From Cyathus striatus (lineage: Eukaryota > Basidiomycota > Agaricomycetes > Agaricales > Nidulariaceae): a DNA stretch of 64,000 bases. The notes beneath the pieces were generated by a model. It ran no database searches. It saw nothing but the letters and a program-made list of their open reading frames with translations, and had not been told where the DNA came from. This document shows, in pieces, positions 12,213 to 25,109 of the stretch; the stretch's first letter is position 1; each line of letters starts with the position of its first letter. The DNA is taken from the NCBI GenBank assembly GCA_025738555.1, contig JAOVFP010000010.1, positions 3,162,001 to 3,226,000 on the forward strand, written 5' to 3'. Made by a program: the position numbers and the translations under genes.

Positions 12213-14360
12213 AAGTGTCAGCCAATTTGAATCATAAAAGCTCAGGTTTTATGAAAAGTGATCACAAAATCCCTGACTTCCATGATCACTACTAAAATCT
12301 AATGGTATTCATTATTATTAATGAATGTATGAGTGATAAAAGGTGATCATTGAATGTTATAATAGTGTATGATTGATATTAAAGGGTATATTGACTACTA
12401 ATGAATACTAATGAATGTGAAAGTGATCATAAGTGATCATGGTACTATAGAAATAGTGTATTATAGTGTGTAATGACTACTAATAAATGCTAGTGGATGT
12501 GGAAGTGATCATAAGTGATCATGATATGTTATTACTAGTGTATTATTGTGTATAATGACTACTAGTGTTACACTTTCTTCATCTCAACCCCATCAAACTA
12601 TCTCTTTTTCACATAACCCTTCTATTTATATCTTCTTACTTACTCATCTCATTCTATTTATAGTACTGATACATGTTTCACCTTCATCACCCCTTACCCC
12701 TTACCTCTTGCCAATCTCTGCCACTCTGGTTTGTCATACTACTGGCACAGACTCTGCTTACTAATACATTTCAATCTTTTCTTAGACCTCTGCTGAGTCA
12801 TGGCAAGTCATGAACTTTATTTATAGTAGCATACCTTTCTGTGAATGGACCATGCTTCTTTGTATAAATAGCTCATGTATTCTGATCAAGCTTCTTCAGC
12901 TTAATCATAGTTTAGCTATCATCCAATATAGCTGGCTACTCCTCTCTGTCACCTCTTTGAGAACACCTCAGACCCAGAACACTGCTACTTCTATTTGCTT
13001 CTCAAGTATTACTGTGAGAATGCTGCCAAGTCCATTAGTGTATAACTCTATATTATAACTGTTTAGACTTCAACTTTGTCATATGACTTACACATGTAGT
13101 AACAAGTTACATGATTCCTTTATCACCAGACCAAGACAATATGAGACCAGCTCAGATTGTAACAACTAGCTTTTACTAATTCCCACTACCTTTTAAGGTA
13201 GTTGAGTATTAGAGATGTTTGGGCCACTGGATATTGTAATTTGAGGATCTTGGATAAGATCTCAACCTGATTGGCTGATACTCATTCTGAATTGTTGTGA
13301 CCTGTGTGATCCTGTGCACTTGATAGCATTGATACTATTTGTGGTATGTCTTCATTGTGTAATTTTCTCCTTTCATGTGGTTAGCTAATGTTACCCTTGG
13401 GTTGTTACTGCAGATTGCACTCCATTGTCTCAATATTCCTCCCTCTTCAACTTATAACCTACTCTAGCACTGATTGCACTTGCTCCCAGTGGCTGACCAC
13501 CATCATGCATTTACTTCTGCTGTCAACCTGTCAATATGTTCTTCATTTTCTATGTGTCTGTCATTTTCCCCCTTTTATGGTATAACTCACATGCTTTTTA
13601 TTCTTTTCTCTCTTCTGTCTTCAACTTGAATTATGCTCATGACACTTGGCTGCTGCCCACCACTACAACAACAATCTCTTTAATCTTACTGCCAACCCTC
13701 CCTATATTGCTAGCCTCCATCTGTGAGTACATTCCTATTGATCTCCATTAGTGCAGCTCACCAATTCTGCCATGTGTTCCTGCACAGTGCTTTCATCTCC
13801 TCTCACTTCCATGCCTTGTCCACTTGCATAGTTGCATAGTACTTCTGCCACTCTATGGCTATGTCAACTTTTTTTTCTCTCTCCTGTATACTCAGCAATG
13901 TTGGTCCACTTCCAAATGCAGTATGTTCTCATGTACTACCCCCCTCACTGTGTATTATTGTGTATAATGACTACTAGCTTATACTAATGAATATAAAAGT
14001 GATCATGAGTGATCATAGTGTGTTATATTAGTGTATTATTGTGTGTAATAACTACTAGTTAATACTAATAATTGTTAAAGTGATCATAAGACCTTACTGA
14101 TCACTATTTCCCACCAATATTGAGAATAAACTCTGACCTTGATGTTTCTATTCTTAGATACTTACCAGCATGAATCATCCCCACACTAGCTAATGGTCTG
14201 GGACCTCTACTTTAGCTACTAAATACAACCTATATATATTATACCATTTGTAAGTAGCACTTAGAATGTAGAAATAAATGTTTTATAGAGGGTAGAAGTA
14301 CACTAGGCATATTAATTTCAAGTGATCATAAACAATCATTTATTATTGTTAATTGAATAT
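12213..14360. repeat. TGTCAGCC-family end followed by dispersed GTGATCAT repeats
   Basis: AAGTGTCAGCCAATTT at about 12213 is an inward end of the same type as 17763 and 33585. From 12240 to 12570 and again 13940-14100 there are units like TGTATTATTGTGTATAATGACTACTA with AAGTGATCATAAGTGATCAT between them, and a related piece at 14300-14350. Bases 12570-13940 are pyrimidine-leaning and show no gene. Confidence 0.45.
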
Positions 14361-14375
14361 TACTATTGTGAGATC

Positions 14376-14930
14376 TATCAGCATGTCACACTTTTTCCAT
14401 TATTTTCCAACATGTCACACTTTCACACATGTGTGACAAGTATAATGACTGTGGAAAACATGTTACAATTGTGACAATGAAGTCTAGGTACAGCTTAGGC
14501 ACTTGAGTTCAGTGGAGTTCAGGTAGAGTCTAGGTGCCCTACTGATAGCACTTATCAATGTCTTCCAAGATGTCACACAGGTCTTGTGATCATTGCAAAC
14601 AGACCATTCACACAGTCATGTGACCACTTTGGTGCAGAGAGATCTTATAAAATGTTGTGTGGGAGTTCAGTGACTTATTCTCACTAGGTTCTCATTAGAC
14701 TCTCTGAGATTCATCTTATTATAGTATTGCTGGACTCTCAGAGACTTTCACCCAATGAGAACTAGGTGAGATTTTACTGAGATGACAATCATACATTTTC
14801 TCACTGTAGTCTCAGTAAACTCTCACTGAACTCTCACTACTCTCTCATTCTATCACTATATTCTCACTGGATTCTCACTGGAGTATCAGAGAATCGAGAA
14901 TGTAGGTCAGTGTAAGGTCCTTCCAAACCC
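14376..14930. repeat. Fragment related to the interior of E-a
   Basis: TGTCACA/TGTGACA palindromic repeats (14376-14480), a GCACTTGAGTTCAGTGGAG segment, then the direct repeat also found at 1760-2160. It ends at GTCAGTGTAAGGTCC. It looks like a truncated copy of part of E-a. Confidence 0.55.
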
Positions 14931-15089
14931 TCTGCTTTTCTTCTCACTTCTTCATCTTATACTTCCAATTAAATTACTACATATTTGTTCCCTATATATA
15001 TATACCAATATCACTTAAATATATTACAATATTTACAATGTACTAAACTAAATATTAAAGTAATACTTCAGAGTACACTATATTTTTTG

Positions 15090-16060
15090 TAACAGCTTCT
15101 TCACTTCATGAGTTCCAAATCATCTTCATGTGATCAACATGCTCCAACATAAAACTGTCCTTGTGTAAACACTCCCTTTCAAAGATCCAATCCAACATGT
15201 GAAACTAACTGCCCTTGTGCCTTATTGATCATCATAGCAAATGCAAGTTGAACAGGAAACTGGTATCAACAAAACTAGAATAGCACTTGTGAAGATAATG
15301 GTTCAATCTTTATATGTAGTATGAACACTTGAGACACCCTCTTGTCCCCAGTTAATAACCAAAATTCCAATACTCGATTCTATATTTGTGTAACAATTCT
15401 TTAGCTTCCATTACATACTCCATCTGAAATACTCAGGTTTTGAGGCACTATCACTGGACAGCCTACTTTCAACTCCAATTGTGCCAATGGTAATCCAGAG
15501 CAGTTAATTGTGTTCAGGTATTCCACAGAGTAAAGAAGTTCCCCATCATTCCAAGGATTGTTCAGAAGACATCTGCACTGTGTAATAATGTAAACTCTTT
15601 TTGGAATGAAGATAGAATCTTCTGATTCAAAGAATCCACATTATCATTTTGACTTGAAAGAATTGTTCTCTCAGCATAGTACTTGTCTGGATTCCCTTCA
15701 TCTGAATCAAGTCCAGGGTAGATAGTTGAAATAAGGGACTCCACAGTATTTTAAGTACACTTGAAGTCATTTGGTAGTTGAATATTGTCATTAATTGAGT
15801 GCTCCCTATATTCAACATCCTTGTGTTGCAGATAAATTACTGAAATGTCTGCCTAAAGATCAGCTCCCTTGCACCACCACAGGAAGGATTTGCTGCCAGT
15901 CACTCTCAAACACCACAGTGCATTCTCCAAATAGTTACTCATCACAAGCATGTATTAGGCACTTCCAGCAAAACTAGAGGGAACAATAATCCTTTTCCCA
16001 AGTTCATTCCTTTGCACAATAGGATTTGCTGAAATAACATTAACCAATTGATAATAGGTT
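15090..16060 (-). pseudogene. Helitron-type Pif1-like helicase remnant
   Basis: Pif1-family helicases of Helitrons unwind DNA for rolling-circle transposition. On the minus strand the order of blocks is GKRIIVPSSFAG (about 16000), a WQQILPVVVQG motif (about 15880), NDNIQLPNDFKC, LISTIYPGLDSDEGNPDKYY with ERTILSSQNDNVDSLNQ (about 15740-15620), HSADVF, LLYSVEYLNTINCSGLPLAQ and LELKVGCPVIVPQNLSISDG (about 15540-15430), QLAFAMMINKAQGQLVSHVG (about 15250-15200) and a motif VI-like FTQGQFYVGA. Several stops and frame changes lie between blocks, and the N-terminal Walker A part and most of Rep are missing. No Helitron terminus was identified. Confidence 0.8.
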
Positions 16061-16244
16061 TCAGCATGAATATCAGAAAAAATTGAGATCTAGAATTTAG
16101 TCAGCTTAGGTATACTTATCTATAATTATCTACATATTTACATAATATTAAGCCTTATTATAATAAATGTGTCTAATTACCATGATAATTCTGTAGAATA
16201 ATGACTTAGAGACAAATTGACAGAAATAATTATACTGCCAAATG

Positions 16245-17389
16245 GAGGTCATGACACTTAGCCACATGTTTCAACTGACTATCAGAGAGTTAGTTGAGAG
16301 TCAGTTGATAGTATCAGAGAGTAGATTAATAGTAAGATAAGACTTAGTTGAGACTCAGATGAGAGTCAGGCGAGAGTTTTGAGAGTCAGGTGAGAGTCAG
16401 TTGATAGTCAGATTATAATTACATACAAAATTAGAATATTGCTAGTCTCACCTTACTCTCACCTTACTATTAACTTACTCTTATTCAATCTGGTATCAGA
16501 TACTAATCTGAGAGTTGATTGATACAATTTCACCTGACTATCATCTGACTATCAATTAAATTTGTATGAGTTATTGGTGTAAAATAGACTCCATGTAGAT
16601 TCCACCTGATCACTATAGTTTCCCACAGTCATTACACATGTCACAATGTGTGACATGTGTGACATGTTGAAAAAAGTGGACTTCCTGAATGACACACTAG
16701 GACAAGTATGCACAGTCATCACACTTACCTAGACTATAGTTTCCCACAATCCTCACACATGTGACATGTTGGAAAATGTTGGGAAAAGTGTGACATGCTG
16801 GAAAATGTTGGAAAAGTATGATACGCTGGGAAACTAAGCTGTACCTAGACTCTATTGTCACACATGTGTGAAAGTGTGACATGTTGGAAAATGTTGAAAA
16901 AAGCGTGACATGTGTGACAAGCGTGGGAAAAGTGTGACATATTGGAAAAGTGTGGCAAGTGTGATGGTTATGATATATGACAGTTTTCCAAACATGTCAC
17001 ATTTTTCCCATGCTTGTCACACATGTTATGCTTTTTCCAACATTTTCCAACATGTCACGCTTTTCCAACATTTTCCAGCATGTCACACTTTTCCCAACAT
17101 TTTCCAACATATCACACATGGAGTTAGGTAAGAGTCAGGTAAGAGTCAGGTAAGAATTCAAGCTAAGCCCAATACTAATTTCAGGTCTCAACTGGCTCTC
17201 AACTGACTTTAATGAGACTCTCAGTTCACTTTTGAGACTCAGTTGAGAGTCAGATGAGAGTCTAACCTGACTTCTGAGACTTAGTTGAGAGTCAGATAAG
17301 AGTCAGGTGAGACTATTGATACTTATATGAGAGTCAGTTGATAGCCAGTTGATAGTCAGTTGAGATGTGTGTGGGAGTGACACATACAG
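16245..17389. mobile_element. E-d, 1.1-kb non-autonomous relative of E-e
   Basis: A perfect 8-bp duplication GCCAAATG flanks it (16237-16244 and 17390-17397). The left end GAGGTCATGACACTTAGCC matches the gene A-side end of E-e (37284 inward). The right end, inward, CTGTATGTGTCACTCCCAC matches the gene B-side end of E-e at 27152. Both arms carry GAGAGTCAGTTGATAGTCAG repeats; the centre (16615-17110) is a TGTGACATGTTGGAAAA palindrome. No gene is present. Confidence 0.9.
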
Positions 17390-17397
17390 GCCAAATG

Positions 17398-17757
17398 CCA
17401 ATGATGAGGCAGTGTCCACAGGGAGGAGTGGCAGTAGTGGGGGCACATAGCAAGGTGAGGTAATGATGAGTGCAGTGCCCACATAGTGAGAGAGAATGGA
17501 TAGTGAGGAGGGTGGATAGCACAAAGTGCATAGTGAGGGGAGGAGATGAATAACAAGGGGGAATAAATAATGAGGGGGGAATGGATAATGAGGGGGGAAT
17601 GGATAGCACATAGCAAGGGGAACACATAGTGAGGGGGGATGTATAGTATATAGCAAGAGGATAGGTAGTGCATAGTGCATAGCCAGAGGACACATAGCCA
17701 GGGGATAAATAGTGCATACCACATAGCCAGGGGGGGATGGAGAGCACAAGGGGATGG
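17398..17757. repeat. G-rich minisatellite
   Basis: Degenerate units of about 20-45 bases built on AATGAGGGGGGAATGGATA and CACATAGCAAGGGG. Three overlapping open frames on the minus strand translate it as Pro/Leu/Cys low complexity and are not genes. Confidence 0.65.
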
Positions 17758-20700
17758 ATCATAAGTGTCAGCCAATTTCATTGCAAATTGCTCAGGAAAT
17801 TGGAGTGCTAGTGATCTTAAATATCCACCAAGAAAAAGAGTGCCATTTTTATAAGGCATATTCAGTAAATGTAATGGAGTGGTAATCATTGGCACTCATT
17901 TATATATTGTTATTGATTACTAGGGAGTTATATTAGTATAGTATGGGGGCACTCAAAAGTGATCATTTTAAGAATATTAGGAGGTGATCATTGGCACTCA
18001 TTTATGTATTGTTATTGATTACTAAGGGATAAATTAGCATAGAATGGGGGCACTCAAAAGTGATCATTTATTAAATATTAGAAGGCGATCATTGGCACTC
18101 ATTTACTTATTGCTATTACTGATTACTTACTAGTGGATTTGTCACACATATTCCTGTGCTTCATGCATATTCTCATACTTCACATATATTCCTGTGCATC
18201 ACATGTGTCACATTTGTCACATATATTCTCACATATCACATGTATCACACATATTCCTGCACATCATGCATATTCTTGTACTTCAGACATATTCCCAAGC
18301 ATCAATTTGTCACATTCTTCCTGTGCATCACATTGAATCACACATATTCCCATGAATCACATTCATCACACAATTCCCATGTGCTGCCTTCATCACATTT
18401 TTCACACATATCACATCTGTTACATAGTTCCTGTGTATCACATTTGTCACATTTGTCACATCTGTCACATCTGTTACAATTAGTGTGTTTGTCATATTCA
18501 TCATGTTTATCATGTCTTTGAGACATCCATCATGCTTTTCACACACATCATATGTGTTACTTATGTCACATCTTTGTGGTGTGTCATACATTTCAAGCAC
18601 ATCATGCTTGCATGTGTATTATAATTGGGACATGTTGATGATGTTCCAACAGGTCTGTAATGAAATGTTTCCATACCTTTCATATCCAAGGAATCAGAGC
18701 ACCTAGTAGATGCCACATTTAACCCCTAGTTCATTACTTAGTAATGTAATTCAGTCTCTTGCATTGACAAGTCAGTCATTGATTCAGATCTTGTCAATGA
18801 TAGTAAGTTTTTCTTAGGCAGGAAAGGAGAAAGGACAAAGTGACTTTTCAGAAAAGAGAACAAGGGGAAAAGAAGGCAATAATGTAGTTGATACTAAACT
18901 AAAGAATTGAAAAGCAAGTAAGAGCCACTGAGCAAAAAAGTGCAGAGAAGTACAGGAGGGGGTTTCATATGTATGAATGGATACTTATACTAAAAGAACT
19001 ATATAATATAAATCAGAGAAGTGAAACACATATGACAGTGTAGAAATGTCATGTAATCATATAGAGTAAGCATATATGTGACTCAATATGTGTGTTGAAG
19101 ATATAAGAATAACCAATGGTTAATGCAAGCATCATGATCATCTAATGACTGAGACATGTGAGTTTGATGTAATATAAAATCACATATACTCACCATTCTT
19201 TAACATTTGTTATCCATATGTGGCTCTTTTACTATATGTCCTTTTCTGTTCCGTTGTTAAATATTTCCAAAGTATTCAATTCTATCATAATGACCTCATT
19301 ATCTTTCATATCCAGACTAACCATTATAGTTTTTACTTTGTCATTTCATTACATCTCTAGTCCTGATTATAAAAAATCTCATATCATTCTATTTCTAAAT
19401 TTCTCATGCTCATCTTTCATTCTAATTTCTTATTACTACCACACTTCTATAACTTTCTAATTGTCAGTATGTTGCACTCTCCCACAGTTATCACTGGACT
19501 CTCACTAGACTATTGAGAATCCAGTGAGAGTCTCACTACACTATCAGTAGGGCATATGGACTCTACCTGAACTCCACTGAACTCAAGTGCCTGAGTTGTA
19601 CCTAGACTCTATTGTCACAGTTGTAACATGTTTCCCACAGTCATCACACTTGTCACGCATGTGTGAAAGTGTGCCATGTTGGAAAATATTGGAAAAAGTG
19701 TAACATATTAGAAAAAGTATAACATGTGTGACATGTTGAAAAGGGTAACATGTTGGAAAGTGTGATATGTGTGACATCCAACATTTTCCCACATGTCACA
19801 CAGACTCTATTGTCACAGTTGTAATGTGTTTCCCATAGTTATCATACTTGTCACACATGTGTGAAAGGTTGGAAAATGTGGGAAAAGTGTGACACATTGA
19901 AAAATGTTGGAAAAGTATGACATGTTGGAAAATATTAGAAAAAGTGTGGTGCCTAAGCTATACCTAGACACTATTATCACATATGTATGAAAGTGTGACA
20001 TGTTGGAAAATGTTAGAAAAAGCGTGACATGTGTGACAAGTGTGGGAAAAGTGTGACAAGTTGGAAAAAGCGTAACATATTTGGAAAACATTGGAAACAA
20101 AGGTGTAACATATATTCACTATGTGTAGTAAGTATGATTCTGTGTATGTGCTAGGGGGGAGGGGGGAATTGTGAATATATATGACAAATGTGACATGTGT
20201 GAATATATGTGACAGATGTGATATGTGCGAATTTAGGTGAGAACAATGTGACACTTGCTAATATATATGAGATCTATAATCACCTATAATCAGCGTGGGA
20301 ATATATGTGAAGTGTGGAAATATGCATGACGAATGTGACACATGTAATGCATGGGAATATATGTGAAGTGCAAGAATATGCATAATGCACAGGAATATAC
20401 ATGAAGCGTGGGAATATATGTGAAGCACAAGAATATGTGTGATACATGTGATGCATGTGAATATGTGTGACAAATCCACTAGTAAGTAATCAGTAATAGC
20501 AATAAGCAAATGAGTACCAATGATCACCTTCTAATATTTATAAAATGATCACTTTTGAGTGCCCCCATTCTATACTAATATTATCCCTTAGTAATCAACA
20601 ACAATATATAAATGAGTGCCAATGATCACCTCTTAATATTCTTAAAATGATCACTTTTAAGTACCCCCATACTATACTAATATAACCCCCTAGTAATCAA

Positions 20701-20800
20701 TAACAATATATAAATAAGTGCCAATGATCACCACTCCATTATATTTACTGAATATGCCTTATAAAAATGGCACTCTTTTTCTTAGTGGATATTTTAGCCA
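17758..20800. mobile_element. Large foldback of the TGTCAGCC family, right end lost, with nested sequences
   Basis: The left end CATAAGTGTCAGCCAATTT matches that of the 33585 element. Segments 17810-18110 (CACTCAAAAGTGATCATTT units) reappear inverted at 20515-20790, and 18140-18300 (CATATTCCTGTGCATCACA units) reappear inverted at 20295-20475. The right copy diverges after GTGGATATTTTA (about 20795), so the terminal 50 or so bases are missing. Inside are an LTR-like scrap (18940-19160), a gene B-side end CAGTATGTTGCACTC at about 19470 and a direct repeat of 125-410 at about 19900-20290. Confidence 0.7.
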
Positions 20801-20829
20801 GTCTAATAATAAAGTACAATGCTTTGTTC

Positions 20830-21280
20830 TCACAAATATACTTGATTGATAACTGACCTGTACCAGTGATGCATGTTGTGTACTATTAACACTTTTGCAC
20901 AAGTGATGCATGCCTATTTTATTTTGTTAACATGCTTGTGCAAGTGATGCATATTTTCTATATACTTATTTCCATAAGCAATTTGTGTAAGTGATGTAAC
21001 TGCTTGTAATCAGCATGCCAAAATAGGGCTTAATTTATGATGAACCAAGGGATTGGTCCATTTTAATTAGAATAGAAGCAGTTGCCACCCCATTTTTGGA
21101 CTTTTATTCACACAAAAGGCTTTCAAGATAATTTTAGACCTGGTCAGCAGGCATATGTGTGGCATATGTGTCGGTATGGAAGGGTCTACGTATCCTTTCC
21201 TTGCCCTGCCCCCAATTGACTCACAACCCCCACATTGTCTCTTGTCTTCACTGATATCCATTCAACTTTTTACTATACAA
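20830..21280 (+). promoter_or_regulatory. Region with spaced AAGTGATGCAT repeats upstream of an ORF remnant
   Basis: GTGATGCAT occurs four times between 20860 and 20960 (spacing about 25-40 bases), mostly preceded by GCACAA or GTGCAA, and GTAAGTGATGTAACTG follows near 20990. It leads into the reading frame starting at 21283 and could hold promoter elements; nothing more definite is visible. Confidence 0.3.
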
Positions 21281-21282
21281 TA

Positions 21283-21840
21283 TGGCTCCAAACAAGAAAA
21301 ACAATACCAACAACACCTCTACTACTATTATCTGTGGACACTACAGTTGAGCCTGCTACTAAGAAGGCTACTATCAATTCAAATGAGCTGAATGTTGAGA
21401 AGGATGAGAGTAAAGTTAAAAAAAGGAAGGGGAAGAAGGGAAGATGCATTAAAGGACAGTATGTTCTGGCTAGATTATTGGAACCTCTGCTGAAGTCAAA
21501 ACTATTGAGACTGCAACTGAAATTAATACTATAAGTACTCCTGAAGCATCAGCTATAAGTGGTGAAAGAACAATTAAAAGAAAAGCTATTATAGCTGCCA
21601 CTCCATCAGATACTGAATCTGAAACTACTGAAAACAATATTACTGAAGACAATAAAAGTAAGAATGACAATGATAATGATGCTGAAGAAGGAGAGAGAGA
21701 TGACTTGGAAATGAAGGAAAATAGTGAACAAGCTGATAGTGAGAGTTCTGATAATGAGATGATTGATATTGAGGAGAAGGAAAAGAATATAGAGGTGAAC
21801 CCTGAACTTTACATTTGCAAGGCACCTACCTGTTTCTTAC
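21283..21840 (+). pseudogene. N-terminal remnant of an unrecognised transposon protein
   Basis: The reading frame begins MAPNKKNNTNNTST, shifts frame to VEPATKKATINSNELNVEKD followed by a Lys-rich stretch, then shifts again to ERTIKRKAIIAATPSDTESE and an acidic tail rich in Asp, Glu and Ser. It runs into the 21840-22290 repeat and ends. Lys-rich then acidic, disordered N-termini are typical of fungal transposon proteins, including gene A here, but no domain is visible. Confidence 0.4.
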
Positions 21841-22290
21841 ATGGGTTCTACTTGGACTCTACCTGAACTCTACCTGAACTTTACACTTACCAGGTACCTG
21901 TCTCCTACATGGACTCTACCTGAACTCCACCTGAACTCTACCTGAACTCTACCTGGACTTTACATTTACCAGATACCTGTCTCTTACATGGACTCCACCT
22001 GGACTGTACCTGAATTTACCAGATACCTGTCTCTTACATGGACTCCACCTGGACTGTACCTGAACTCCACCTGGACTGTACCTGAACTCCACCTGGACTG
22101 TACCTGAACTTTACACTTACCAGATACTTGTCTCTTACATGGATTGTACTTGGACTGTACCTGGACTTTATACTTACTAGCTACCTGTCTGTTATATGAA
22201 CTATACCTGGACTCTACACTTACCAACTACCTGTGTTTTACATGTACTTAACCTGGACTCTACCTGAACACTCTACATGTACTATATACT
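21790..22290. repeat. Subterminal-type tandem repeats next to gene B1
   Basis: About ten units of GGACTCTACCTGAACTCTAC alternate with CTTACCAG(G/A)TACCTGTCTC and TTACATGGACTCC. The composition matches the subterminal repeats of E-c and E-g. It lies on the gene B side of pair 1, where E-g has its array, but no clean terminus was found. Confidence 0.55.
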
Positions 22291-22494
22291 GACTGATCTG
22301 GCTTTTTGAAGTGCAAGGCATAAGCAATAAAAGCTGGTAGGTGTTGCTGAGACTGGGTAATGAGAGTATAAGTAAAGCAGTTTAAAACAGTTAAATTTAT
22401 CCCATACAAATATGAACACTAAATTCTATAAATATATATACAACCTAGTTGACTCTATCAATTTCAACTCCATTAGCTTCAACTTTGTCTTCAT

Positions 22495-24666
22495 TTATCT
22501 GTTGTTCTGGCAGTTGTATTTGCATGTTCTGGTTTTGTCTTTATTTTGCTTTTGAATAACTCTTTGTGTATGAATAAAAAGCAATGCATGTAATGTCCAA
22601 TTAAAGTTATCCACTGTCATTCTGTTAAGAATACTCTGAAAGCCTCCTAACCAAGCATTCAACTGTTCACATGCCTGTATAACAAATATTGGCAAAGTGT
22701 AAATAAGAGTATATTTAACTTACCTGAGTATTAAAAGCTCTTTTATAATGTTGATTTCCATGTATATCTTTTTCTACAACCACTAGATTTGGAGCTGATT
22801 TATTTAAGGGACTGGGGTTGCAATAGATGTGACATAAATAGTCTGTCACTCTGTGATTGATATAGTGATAAGAGTCCACAACAAATCTTGTAGAAGTTCT
22901 CCAAATATTCCAATTATGTGAGTTGATCAAATATTTCAGAACAACACAAGCTTTATCAATGCATACATAGCTTGGCCTAGATTCTTGTGTTGGATATACA
23001 TCTTTCAATAAATTCATTATTTGAGCTGCACCTTCAGATTTTAAAAATTTTGTCCATGCAATAACAACTCCACATGGTGCACAAATTATTTCAACACAGT
23101 AGAATAAAGGAGCAGTATAGTAATAATCAGGCTCCTGAGTTTCATTATTTGGCTAATCATGTGGTGAATTATTTCTTCTTCTCATTTGGCAAAGCCAAAC
23201 TGGTCCCAATTTAATAACATGATCATACTACCTTTGTCTGTGGTTTACATATGCTTGAGAATTTGGCACTTTAGCATTATAACAATTTTTAATTTGGTAT
23301 CTTCCCTCATATTAACTTTCATGCATTAGACAAAATACTGCTGTGCATACATTTGCCAATTTTTCAGAACAATTTTGATAGGCACAATGAGTTGGCCCCA
23401 TAACAATTTCATCAATAACTACCATTTTAACCTTTGATTCAAGAGAATAGTCAATTTCCATTTCATTATCAACAATATTTTCTAACTCTGTATTGTCAGC
23501 ATCTTGTCATAGTGAAGGTACAGTCTGATTTTCATCAATGCTTGCTACTGCAGTATTGTTATCAGCAGTTATGTAGTCTGCTGTTGCCTTATAATTATGA
23601 GTGCATTCATTACAAGAATGATGTAGTGCATTTCCAATCATTCCATTTTGTCCCAACATCTTATATGCCTCTGTAGTAATTTGCTGTATAGATAATCCAT
23701 TAGGCATTATTAAAGTTTTATTTATTGAAACAGATATTTGTCTAGTGGTTTCATGAATAAAGGCTTTCCATACTTGAAGTCTTGAAATAGGTGGATGGTC
23801 ATTTTCTTCACCATTTGAAAATGTATAATTCCAGAACTCTGTATATGCAGCAGTAGATGCATGAAAATGATATACTGAATTAACAACCATATTGGTAAAC
23901 AATCTATTAGCCCAAATATTTTGTTCAATTTTCAAATATTTTACTTTATTAAAAGTCAATTTGTCTTTAGAGCTAATGTTTGGGTTGTATTCAGGATCTT
24001 CTTTAAGACTTTTATAGTCTGCATAATATATAGCTTTACATTTTGTACAATACCCAGAAACAATTTGAGTATTTTCATATGATTTAATTCCTTTTATTAA
24101 AGTGATTTGTGTTCTGTCACATATATGAGTATTTATATGCAATGCTCATCCAGTACATTCTTTTTTAAAGTAAAACAAGCAATATAAGCAGGACAAATAA
24201 GCAGAACAGATTCAATTTCATTCATAAATATAGATTTCAGAGGTTCTAAAATTTTTGTATTTCTGGTATAAGGATCTAATTCCAATAGAGATATTATTCT
24301 ATATAGCTTTTTAGAGATTACAGATATTTTTGTTGAACCTAAAATGCTTGGGTTTTCAGAGGAGTTAAACAGCTGTGTATCTTCCAAATCTGAATTTATT
24401 TTTGCATTCAAATGAGTTTGTATTGCAGTAGCAAGAGCTTTAATTCATTCATTAGTAGATGAAGAATATTCATCATTAAGTCCAGGGTTTTTTGCTCTTG
24501 CATGCAAGTTAAGAATGTCAGTGTTATTCATTAAAGAAAATAGAACAGTTAATACTGTTGCCAAAATGATATTTGAGCTGAAATTTAAATTGATAAATTC
24601 AGAAAACAACTTGAATGACATATTTGAAAATGAATCTTCAGATGATGCTGCCTTGATCTGAGGCAT
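22495..24666 (-). pseudogene. Gene B copy 1: CxC5/CxC6 KDZ-like transposase, decayed
   Basis: Order on the minus strand: start region MPQIKAASSEDSF (24666), NLHARAKNP, a CxC5-like segment with LLICPAYIAC, YCTKCKAIYYADYKS (about 24030), NIWANRLFTNMVVNSVYHF, HHSCNECTHNYKATAD (about 23600), a CxC6-like MGPTHCAYQNCSEKL (about 23400), FYCVEIICAPCGVVIAWTKF (about 23090), SYVCIDKACVVL, RFVVDSYHYINHRVTDYLCH and, after a 49-nt intron at 22675-22723, ACEQLNAWLGGFQSILNRMT. The Asp of CIDKAC and the Glu of ACEQLN are candidate catalytic residues by analogy with KDZ enzymes. Damage includes TGA where copy 3 has Trp (about 24445), Tyr in place of a CxC5 Cys, and several later stops or frameshifts. It lies downstream of gene A1 on the same strand. 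Confidence 0.8.
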
Positions 24667-24799
24667 AAAAGATAAAAGAATGCATAGTATCCATAATTTA
24701 AGACTAAATTGATAGCTGAAACTATAGAAAGAACAAACAATTTTATTAGTCAATAGTTCTTTCAAGAAACAAAGACATGGCTAAATTAATGTTGAAATA

Positions 24800-25070
24800 C
24801 TCCAATTGTACAGTATAAAGAATTAATATATGAAAATGTATTTGGCTGTTGAAAACAAATAACTATACATAAGGCTGAAAATACTGTTGAAGTATTTCAA
24901 CTCTACAGAAGAAAGAACCAAGATGTGAAGCTAATTGTTGAAATTGGAGATAAGGAAGATATTTATTTGTTGAAAATGAAAATATTAAAATAGAACATTA
25001 AAAAGCTAACAACCACTTGTTGAAAGTGGAAATGCAGGAACTAACGAATACTGTTGAGAGTATTTGAAGT
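24800..25070 (-). repeat. Intergenic hairpin array, copy 1
   Basis: Between genes A1 and B1 short hairpins share a GTTGA(A) loop (TTCAAC in gene sense). Examples are AATACT-GTTGA-AGTATT (24880-24896), CCACTT-GTTGA-AAGTGG (25013-25029) and AATACT-GTTGAG-AGTATT (about 25050). Stems differ from those in copies 2 and 3 but still pair. Confidence 0.7.
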
Positions 25071-25109
25071 ATTATAGCAAAATGAAACTAATCTTACTGA
25101 GAAAAAATC

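Noticed and set aside
17303..17895. Three overlapping minus-strand frames of 142-179 codons
   Set aside because: They read a G-rich minisatellite as Pro/Leu/Tyr/Cys repeats in all three frames, which real genes do not do.
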